Source: Pseudomonas sp. ok272 (GTDB lineage: Bacteria; Pseudomonadota; Gammaproteobacteria; Pseudomonadales; Pseudomonadaceae). Taken from it: a stretch of DNA of 64,000 nucleotides. Under the pieces are notes generated by a model. It did no database searches and was not told the DNA's origin. It worked only from the letters and a program-made list of their open reading frames with translations. Below are positions 57,596 to 64,000 of this stretch, in pieces. Within the stretch, counting starts at the first letter, position 1; each line of letters begins with the position of its first letter. Both the position numbers and the translations under genes were made by a program. Location: positions 234,956-298,955 of the forward strand of contig NZ_FOCB01000005.1 of assembly GCF_900109995.1 (NCBI RefSeq), written 5' to 3'.

Positions 57596-58081
57596 CTAGA
57601 TCAGGGCAGCCAGCGCCATCGCTGCCTCGGCCAGTTGCAACTCGCTGAACACCTGCACCCCATGGCGGGCCAGCAAGGCCGCGGTGACGCCCTCGCCGCT
57701 GACCTTGACCCCGCTGAAGGTGCCGTCATAGGTCAGCAGGTTGCCGCACGACGGGCTGTTGGCCTTGAGCACGGCGATGCGGATGCCGTGCCGTTGCACC
57801 AACGCCAAAGCTTGATGAGCGCCCGAGAGAAACGCGGCACTGACATCCTCGCCCTCGGTGGTCATCACCCGCGCCGTACCGTCGAGCACGTGCGCCCCTT
57901 GCCCACCGGGAATCTCCGCCGCCGCCCGGGGCGTCGGCAAGCCACCGGCGACTTCCGGGCACAGCGCGACCACCCGACCTTCGGCGATCCACTGTTCAAG
58001 CTGATTGAATGGCCCGCTGGCGCCCCCGTCGTAGCGCACGCGATGGCCCAACAGGCAACGACTCACCAGAATCTTCTGCAT
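57596..58081 (-). CDS. DUF523 family protein
   Basis: 161-aa protein: ILVSRCLLGHRVRYDGG at the N-terminus and VLKANSPSCGNL in the C-terminal half, both with conserved Cys typical of DUF523 (2-thiouracil desulfurase-related). 2 bases after the oxygenase gene stop on the same strand, so cotranscribed. Confidence 0.87.
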   Translation of the reverse strand: MQKILVSRCLLGHRVRYDGGASGPFNQLEQWIAEGRVVALCPEVAGGLPTPRAAAEIPGGQGAHVLDGTARVMTTEGEDVSAAFLSGAHQALALVQRHGIRIAVLKANSPSCGNLLTYDGTFSGVKVSGEGVTAALLARHGVQVFSELQLAEAAMALAALI

Positions 58082-58083
58082 GC

Positions 58084-58716
58084 TCAGAACGGCTCATTGC
58101 CGCGCCGGCGAAACCAGCCCGTCAGGGACAGGCGTTCGCGGGTCGCGGGCATCACTTCATGGGGCACTTCGCCCGACAGGAACACCACCAGGCACCCCCC
58201 CGAGGGGAGCACGTCGTGCTCCCCTCGCTCGTCCAGGTACATGCGCAATTGACCGCCGTGCTCGGGCAGCCAGGCGTCGTTGAGGTAGATCACCGCCGAT
58301 ACCATGCGCCGGTCGTCATCGCGAAACCGGTCGACATGCCTGAGGTAGAACGCCCCGGGCGGGTACAGCGCAAAGTGGCTCTCGAAGTCCTCAAGCCCTA
58401 GGTACAAACCCCGGTTCATCGCCTCGCGCAGGCTGTCCATCAGGCCCAGGTAACTGTCGCAGGCCTGCGCCTGGTTGGGTTCCAGCCACTGGATATGGTC
58501 GCCGCGAATGCCTTCGCGAATCTCCGAGAACGGCCCTCGCCCCACCGCCGCCGGCGCCAACTCACCTTCCGCTGCCCGCTTGCGACACTCAGCCGCCAGC
58601 GCCTGGGTCAGCACCTCGGGCAGGAAAATATTCTGCTGCGACCAGCCGCGTGCAGCCAGGTCGTCGACGATACGTAACAGCAGCGGGTGATCAGAGGGTA
58701 TGTGCATGGCGCGCAT
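58084..58716 (-). CDS. 2-oxoglutarate/Fe(II)-dependent oxygenase
   Basis: About 210-aa prolyl-4-hydroxylase-like dioxygenase. Fe ligands are in YLRHVDRF (HxD) and EVPHEV (distal His), with the 2-oxoglutarate Arg in TRERLSLTGWFRRR. Substrate unknown. The start is MRAMHIPSDH at 58716; MHIPSDH at 58707 is equally possible. Confidence 0.83.
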   Translation of the reverse strand: MRAMHIPSDHPLLLRIVDDLAARGWSQQNIFLPEVLTQALAAECRKRAAEGELAPAAVGRGPFSEIREGIRGDHIQWLEPNQAQACDSYLGLMDSLREAMNRGLYLGLEDFESHFALYPPGAFYLRHVDRFRDDDRRMVSAVIYLNDAWLPEHGGQLRMYLDERGEHDVLPSGGCLVVFLSGEVPHEVMPATRERLSLTGWFRRRGNEPF

Positions 58717-58848
58717 AGTATTCCGGCGCCGAGAAATCCGACAGCACCGCATAGCGGAGGATCGTCGGATAAACGGGCGAATCTGATACGAATTCTCGAC
58801 AACCTGTGTCTGCCCCCGGAGAATAGCCACCTGCCGACAGGAGTCCCT

Positions 58849-59601
58849 ATGCGCCGTTTGCTTTTTTCACTGTTGATACTCTGTGTTTCTCCCGCCTGGG
58901 CAGACGGCCACGACCAACTCTACAAGGTCGCCGGCTGGGCCGATCAACGCGCGCATTTCAACGATGCCCTGAGCGCTGCCCAGCAACGCTACCAAAGCAG
59001 CCTGCCGCCCGCGGTGTTCCAGGCACTGGTCGACAACAGCAATCAACGTTTTGCACCACAGGCCATGGATCGTCGAGCCGAGGCCCAACTGCGCCAACAC
59101 CTGGCCGATCCCGGGCCGGCGCTGGCGTTTTTCCGGTCGCCCCTGGGCCGCAAGATCATTGCCGCCGAACTGCTGGCAACCCGTCGCGACCAGTTGGCGA
59201 AGAATGCCAAGGGCCTGCCGAAGATCGAGGCCAGCGACACCCGCCTGTTGATCATTGGCCACCTGGCCCAAGCCTTGCCCGCCCGTGAAGCGGGTGCCGA
59301 AGTCAGCCTGGCGATTGCCGGCGTGGCGGCCGACAGCCTGAGCCAGATGATCCCCGGCCTGCTCGGTGGCGGTCAGGCACAAGGCATGTTGAACGGCCAG
59401 CGCCAACGGTTGATGGAGCAGATTGGCGGCGAGTTGAACAACACCCTGCTCTACGTGTACCGCGACCTGTCGGACAACGAGCTGGAAGAGTTCGCCACGT
59501 TCGCCGAGTCCACCGAGGGCAAGGCGTACTACCAGGCAGCGCTGGCGGCGATTCGGGCCGGGTTGGCGGTAGGCCAGAGTACGTCGAACCTGGGCCAATA
59601 G
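58849..59601 (+). CDS. DUF2059 family exported protein
   Basis: 250-aa protein with signal peptide MRRLLFSLLILCVSPAWA. The C-terminal helical domain (LYVYRDLSDNELEEFATFAE, then STEGKAYYQAALAAI) is the DUF2059 hallmark. Function unknown. AGGAG lies 6 bases before the ATG. Confidence 0.86.
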   Translation: MRRLLFSLLILCVSPAWADGHDQLYKVAGWADQRAHFNDALSAAQQRYQSSLPPAVFQALVDNSNQRFAPQAMDRRAEAQLRQHLADPGPALAFFRSPLGRKIIAAELLATRRDQLAKNAKGLPKIEASDTRLLIIGHLAQALPAREAGAEVSLAIAGVAADSLSQMIPGLLGGGQAQGMLNGQRQRLMEQIGGELNNTLLYVYRDLSDNELEEFATFAESTEGKAYYQAALAAIRAGLAVGQSTSNLGQ

Positions 59602-59606
59602 ATCGC

Positions 59607-59629
59607 TTCGCGAGCAGGCTCGCTCCCAC
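59607..59629. repeat. Single REP arm
   Basis: TTCGCGAGCAGGCTCGCTCC plus CAC, in the 78-base gap between convergent genes; a partner arm is only a remnant (CTCGCGAAGG at about 59658). Confidence 0.8.
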
Positions 59630-59679
59630 ATTGGATCTGTGAACGACGCCCCCCCTGCTCGCGAAGGCGTCCCTGGCCC

Positions 59680-60627
59680 CTACGGATTCCGGCCTTTGAT
59701 CCGCCGACTCAAGAACCCGAAGATCTCCTGGCGCAACGCCAGGGTTTCATTGGCCAGGTGATGCCGCGCCAACGGCAGTTTCAATACCTGCGGCCGGTCG
59801 AACTTGCCCTCCAACACCGCAAGGTTGTGCTGCCAATCCACCGTCATGTCCGACTGCCCCTGGATGATCAGCGGCCGCCTTGGACTGCGCGGCGCCGCTT
59901 CAATGCGTTTGATCCAGCGCGCCAGGGCGCCGACCCAGGCGGTGGGCAAACGCTGTGGCTGGAGCCCGTCCGCCAGGAGAAAGGGCAGGAACGCCGGGTC
60001 GTTGGAGTTCTCGCTGAAGCGCCGGGCGATGCCTTTGACGAACGGCCTGAGCAGGTAATAGCTCAGGTGCGACCAGCCCCAGGCGCGGGGCCGTACCAAC
60101 GGTGAGAGCAGGATCACCTGGCCCTGGGCCGGGCTGTCTGCACCGTGATTGAGCACATGATCGACCACCACCCCGCCGCCGGTACTCTGCCCGCACAGAT
60201 GCCACGGCTGCGGCATCGCCATGGACAACGCCTGGGCGAACAAACCTTGCAGGGTGTCCTGGTACTCGGCGAAATCGCGAATGCTCGCCCGCGCGCCGCT
60301 GGACAGCCCATGCCCCGGCAAGTCGCAGGCGATCACCACGAACCCCTGCTCCAGGGCCCACTCGATCACATGCCGGTACAGCCCCGTGTGGTCGTAGAAG
60401 CCATGAAACAGGAACAGCGTCGCCTTGGCCGCCTCGGGCCACCAGAACTGGCAGACCACCTCATACCCATCCACCTCGAAGCGCCCGAGCCCGGTACGCA
60501 GGGCGCGCCCAGGAAAGTCCAGGCCGTAGCAATGCTGATAGGCCCGCGCTTCTTCCGACAGCGGCTGCCCCTCGGCCAGGGGGCCCAGGCTGGCACGCAG
60601 GTGATCGGGGTTGAAGGTGGCAGGCAT
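59680..60627 (-). CDS. Alpha/beta hydrolase, monoacylglycerol lipase-like
   Basis: 315-aa serine hydrolase: HGFYDHTGLYRHVIEWALEQG, CDLPGHGLSSGARASI and nucleophile in LCGQSTGGGVV, close to the Hydrolase_4/lysophospholipase group. His near ARHHLANE. No signal peptide. The start at 60627 (MPATFNPD) is chosen over an upstream extension. Confidence 0.86.
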   Translation of the reverse strand: MPATFNPDHLRASLGPLAEGQPLSEEARAYQHCYGLDFPGRALRTGLGRFEVDGYEVVCQFWWPEAAKATLFLFHGFYDHTGLYRHVIEWALEQGFVVIACDLPGHGLSSGARASIRDFAEYQDTLQGLFAQALSMAMPQPWHLCGQSTGGGVVVDHVLNHGADSPAQGQVILLSPLVRPRAWGWSHLSYYLLRPFVKGIARRFSENSNDPAFLPFLLADGLQPQRLPTAWVGALARWIKRIEAAPRSPRRPLIIQGQSDMTVDWQHNLAVLEGKFDRPQVLKLPLARHHLANETLALRQEIFGFLSRRIKGRNP

Positions 60628-60735
60628 GACGACTTCCAGGCAAGGCGCGAGGCGCGGAACAGACTTTATGGGCCTGCGATATTCTTCTGTCGCGCCGGGC
60701 ATGGCAAGCTACGCGCCCCTCAAGGATGGTTTCGA

Positions 60736-61314
60736 ATGCGCCCTCGCCACCGCACGACACTGCTCGCCAGCCTGCTCGCCCTTGTGTGCGCCGCGGTGCT
60801 GTGGAGCGCTTATGACTGGTTCCAGGGACGCTACGTGCGCGCGTTCAGCTCCCACACGGCGCTGTTCTCCGGTGATCCGCTGCGCCTGCCCGACCACCTG
60901 GCCGGCCCCGGCGCGATTCGCGTGGTGCACTTCTGGGACCCGGCTTGCCCGTGCAACGTCGGCAACCAGCAACACCTGGGCGAGTTACTGGAACACTACG
61001 GCCCCCAGGGCGTGCAGTTCTTCGCCGTGCAAAAGCCCGGCAGCCAGGGTCGCCTACCCGACACCTTGAGCAACCTGCAGACCCTGCCAACCCTCCCCGG
61101 CGCCGAACACATCCCGGCCAGTCCCGCCGTGGCGATCTGGGACCGCAACGGCACACTGGCGTACTTCGGCCCATACAGCGAAGGCCTGACCTGCAACGCC
61201 AGCAACAGTTTTATCGAACCCATCCTGCAAGCCCTGAGCGAGGGCCGCCCGGTCAACGCGACGCACACGTTGGCGGTGGGGTGCTATTGCCCGTGGGCGA
61301 GTGCCCCCCAATAG
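60736..61314 (+). CDS. DUF6436 thioredoxin-like membrane-anchored protein
   Basis: 192-aa protein with N-terminal anchor (TLLASLLALVCAAVLWSAYDW) and a thioredoxin-like periplasmic domain with CPC motif in HFWDPACPCNVGNQQH and a Cys pair near the C-terminus (VGCYCPW). Likely thiol redox role, not shown. Confidence 0.75.
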   Translation: MRPRHRTTLLASLLALVCAAVLWSAYDWFQGRYVRAFSSHTALFSGDPLRLPDHLAGPGAIRVVHFWDPACPCNVGNQQHLGELLEHYGPQGVQFFAVQKPGSQGRLPDTLSNLQTLPTLPGAEHIPASPAVAIWDRNGTLAYFGPYSEGLTCNASNSFIEPILQALSEGRPVNATHTLAVGCYCPWASAPQ

Positions 61315-61424
61315 GGCATTCCGGACTTTTCGAGGTAGAGGCTGCCCGGCACACAAGGTCTGTGTTACATGTTGATCGCCTCAAGATAGCGACACGCCAT
61401 CAATAAAAAGAACAAGGAGTCTGC

Positions 61425-63827
61425 ATGAAGCGCGCCCTGACCATCCTGGCAGTGCTACTCGTCGTCCTCGGCATCGGTGCCGGCGGCTACCTCTACAGCA
61501 AACAGCCAACCCGTCAGGGCCAAGTGCAGTTGCAGCACCTCGAAGGTCCGGTGACGGTGCGCTACGACGAGCGCGGCGTGCCGCACATCCGCGCCGAACA
61601 TGAAGCCGACCTGTACCGGACCCTCGGCTATGTGCATGCCCAGGACCGCCTGTTCCAGATGGAAATCATGCGCCGCCTGTCCCGAGGCGAGCTGGCCGAA
61701 GTGCTGGGGCCGAAGCTGGTCGATACCGACAAGCTGTTCCGCAGCCTGCGTATCCGCGAGCGAGCCGAGAGCTATGTCGCCGCCCTCGATAAGCAATCAC
61801 CGGCGTGGAAGGCCCTACAAGCCTACCTGGACGGCATCAACCAGTATCAGGACACCCATGCCGCGCCAGTGGAGTTCGACGTGCTGGGCATCCACAAGCG
61901 CCCGTTCACCGCGCAGGACAGCGTCAGCGTCGCCGGCTACATGGCCTACAGCTTTGCCGTCGCCTTCCGCACCGAGCCGGTGCTGACGTACGTGCGCGAT
62001 CAACTGGGCAGCGAGTACCTGAACGTCTTCGACCTCGACTGGCAGCCGCAAGGCGTGTTGGCCCAACCATCCGGCGCCAAGGCGCCGCTGCTCGGTGCCG
62101 CCGACTGGAAAGACCTCAACGCCATCGCCCGCCTGAGCGAACAGGCCCTGGCCGACAACGGCCTGCCGCAGTTCGAGGGCAGCAACGCCTGGGTGATCGC
62201 CGGCAGCCACACCAAGAGCGGCAAGCCGCTGCTGGCAGGCGACCCGCACATCCGCTTTTCGGCGCCGTCGGTGTGGTACGAAGCGCAACTGTCGGCGCCG
62301 GGCCTTGAGCTCTACGGCCACCATCAGGCGCTGGTGCCGTTCGCCTTCCTCGGCCACAACCTGGACTTCGGCTGGAGCCTGACGATGTTCCAGAACGACG
62401 ATCTCGACCTGATCGCCGAGAAGGTCAACCCGGACAACGCCAACCAGGTCTGGTACCACGGCCAGTGGGTGGACATGGTCAACAGCGAGCAGCAGATTGC
62501 GGTCAAAGGTGAGGCTCCGGTGACCCTGACCCTACGCCAGTCGCCCCACGGCCCGATCATCAACGACGTGCTGGGCGCGACCGCCGGGAAGACGCCGATT
62601 GCCATGTGGTGGGCGTTCCTCGAAACCCAGAACCCGGTCCTCGAAGGCTTCTACCAACTCAACCGCGCCGACACCCTGGCCAAGGCACGCACCGCCGTCG
62701 CCAAGATCCACGCACCGGGGTTGAACATCATCTGGGGCAACACCAAAGGTGACATCGCCTGGTGGGCAGCGGCGCAGTTGCCCAAGCGCCCGGCCGGGGT
62801 CAATCCAGCGTTCATCCTCGATGGCAGCACGCTCCAGGCCGACAAGGACGGTTTCTACCCGTTCAGCGCCAACCCGCAGGAAGAGAACCCGGCCCGCGGC
62901 TACATCGTCTCCGCCAACTTCCAGCCGTTGTCCCCCACCGGCATGGAGATTCCCGGCTACTACAACCTGCCCGACCGTGGCCAACAACTGGACCGTCAAC
63001 TGAGCGACCAGAGCGTGAAGTGGGACGTCGAGGCCAACCAGAAACTGCAACTGGGCACCACCACCGGCTATGGCCCCCGCCTGCTGGCCCCGTTGTTGCC
63101 GGTGCTGCGTGAAGTGGTCAGCGATCCCCAGGAACTCAAGCTGGTGGAACAACTGGCCGCGTGGCAAGGCGACTACCCGCTGTCGTCCACCAGTGCCACG
63201 CTGTTCAACCAGTTCCTCTACGACCTGGCCTACGGCGCGATGCACGACAAGCTCGGCGACAGCTTCTTCGACACCCTGCTCTCGACCCGGGTGATCGACG
63301 CAGCCCTGCCTCGATTGGCGGCCAACCCGGATTCGCCGTGGTGGGGCAGCCATGACCCGGCGATCAAGCAGACCCGTTCCGACGTGGTCAAGGCGGCGTG
63401 GAACACCAGCCTCGCCCACCTGAAAACCACCCTCGGCCCGGACAGCGCGCACTGGCAATGGGGCAAGGCCCACACCTTGACCCACAGCCACCCGCTGGGC
63501 GCGCAGAAGCCGTTGGACCGGCTCTTCAACATTGGCCCCTTCGACGCACCGGGCAGTCATGAAGTGCCGAACAACCTCTCGGCCAAGATCGGCCCGGCTC
63601 CGTGGCCAGTGACCTATGGCCCGTCGACCCGGCGCATCATCGACTTCGCCGACCCGGCCCACGGCCTGACCATCAACCCGGTCGGCCAGAGCGGCGTGCC
63701 GTTCAATTCGCACTACGAAGACCAGGCCGAAGCCTACATCGAGGGCCTCTACCATCAGGCGCACTTCAGTGAAGAGGAAGTCAGTGCCAACACCCGTAGC
63801 ACCTTGAGGTTGTTGCCGGCGCAGTAA
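61425..63827 (+). CDS. hacB: Penicillin acylase family protein (AHL acylase HacB-like)
   Basis: 800-aa Ntn hydrolase. It has a signal peptide (MKRALTILAVLLVVLGIGAG), an alpha-chain region, and the autoproteolytic nucleophile Ser253 in FEGSNAWVIAG. Beta-chain features such as FLGHNLDFGWSLTMFQNDD follow. Gene position matches P. aeruginosa PA0305 (hacB), which degrades acyl-homoserine lactones; activity here is inferred. Confidence 0.85.
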   Translation: MKRALTILAVLLVVLGIGAGGYLYSKQPTRQGQVQLQHLEGPVTVRYDERGVPHIRAEHEADLYRTLGYVHAQDRLFQMEIMRRLSRGELAEVLGPKLVDTDKLFRSLRIRERAESYVAALDKQSPAWKALQAYLDGINQYQDTHAAPVEFDVLGIHKRPFTAQDSVSVAGYMAYSFAVAFRTEPVLTYVRDQLGSEYLNVFDLDWQPQGVLAQPSGAKAPLLGAADWKDLNAIARLSEQALADNGLPQFEGSNAWVIAGSHTKSGKPLLAGDPHIRFSAPSVWYEAQLSAPGLELYGHHQALVPFAFLGHNLDFGWSLTMFQNDDLDLIAEKVNPDNANQVWYHGQWVDMVNSEQQIAVKGEAPVTLTLRQSPHGPIINDVLGATAGKTPIAMWWAFLETQNPVLEGFYQLNRADTLAKARTAVAKIHAPGLNIIWGNTKGDIAWWAAAQLPKRPAGVNPAFILDGSTLQADKDGFYPFSANPQEENPARGYIVSANFQPLSPTGMEIPGYYNLPDRGQQLDRQLSDQSVKWDVEANQKLQLGTTTGYGPRLLAPLLPVLREVVSDPQELKLVEQLAAWQGDYPLSSTSATLFNQFLYDLAYGAMHDKLGDSFFDTLLSTRVIDAALPRLAANPDSPWWGSHDPAIKQTRSDVVKAAWNTSLAHLKTTLGPDSAHWQWGKAHTLTHSHPLGAQKPLDRLFNIGPFDAPGSHEVPNNLSAKIGPAPWPVTYGPSTRRIIDFADPAHGLTINPVGQSGVPFNSHYEDQAEAYIEGLYHQAHFSEEEVSANTRSTLRLLPAQ

Positions 63828-63851
63828 ATCTCGGGCGTCTGGGCGGGCCTC

Positions 63852-64000
63852 TTCGCGAGCGGGCTCGCTCCCACAAGGGGCAGTGGTGTTCATCAGACGG
63901 GTGTACGCCGCCGGACTACCGTGGGAGCGGGCTTGCTCGCGAATGCAATCTGCCAGCCGACATCAATGTTGACTGACCCGACGCCTTCGCGAGCAAGCCC
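63852..64000. repeat. REP arms at the window end
   Basis: A lone arm (CTTCGCGAGCGGGCTCGCTC at 63851-63874) and the start of a REPIN of the GGGCTTGCTCGC class (63921 onward) cut by the window end within its second arm. Confidence 0.82.

Overview
The window is a continuous stretch of a Pseudomonas chromosome, most likely from the P. fluorescens group. The evidence is high G+C coding density, recognisable housekeeping proteins, and intergenic gaps filled with the REP/REPIN palindromes (GTGGGAGCGRGC-type arms) typical of that group. From memory, the housekeeping order (ftsY, M16 pair, rsmD, coaD, fdx, mutM, ilvD, folA, thyA, lgt, ptsP, rppH, ilvA, rpiA, serA, penicillin-acylase gene) follows the P. 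aeruginosa PA0373 to PA0305 order. No rRNA, tRNA, CRISPR array or full-length insertion sequence was found.

Layout. 1-6.3 kb: ftsY, two M16 peptidase-family proteins, rsmD and a YheT-type hydrolase. 6.4-8.2 kb: an accessory insert with REP sequence, a broken second copy of the hydrolase gene end, and a colicin E3-like rRNase bacteriocin whose gene is split by a one-base frame change, followed by its probable immunity gene. 8.3-17.9 kb: rhodanese, TetR regulator and coniferyl-aldehyde-type dehydrogenase, a Tat lipoprotein and GMC oxidoreductase pair, coaD, ferredoxin, mutM, an HDOD protein and an RlmI-type methyltransferase.

18.2-21.6 kb: the most interesting locus. A 23-codon peptide gene with a strong ribosome binding site is followed by a hairpin. 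Three overlapping genes then encode a SagB/ThcOx-type flavin dehydrogenase, an AurF-type di-iron oxygenase with all seven metal ligands, and a Bcr/CflA-like exporter. This looks like a compact biosynthesis-and-export operon, possibly for a ribosomally templated product. I do not recognise it as a described pathway.

21.8-30.1 kb: ilvD, a phosphorylcholine-phosphatase-like HAD enzyme, a TcyP-type cystine symporter, folA and a DUF2868 membrane protein/DUF3482 GTPase pair. 30.1-37.7 kb: a calcium-loop repeat protein, then an aminoethylphosphonate-type uptake and oxidation operon (HD oxygenase, FAD oxidoreductase, ABC transporter, LysR). 37.7-40.5 kb: divergent cadA/cadR metal-efflux genes with a textbook MerR-type promoter.

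40.6-64 kb: thyA, lgt, TauE/SafE permease, NRDE protein, ptsP, rppH, HAD phosphatase, ilvA, rpiA, serA and a set of conserved proteins, ending with a penicillin-acylase/AHL-acylase-like enzyme. REPINs sit in most gaps. Two copies (26.6 and 44.2 kb) of a 145-bp element with 18-bp terminal inverted repeats and 9-10 bp target duplications show that a REPIN-bearing miniature element has inserted into other REP sequences.
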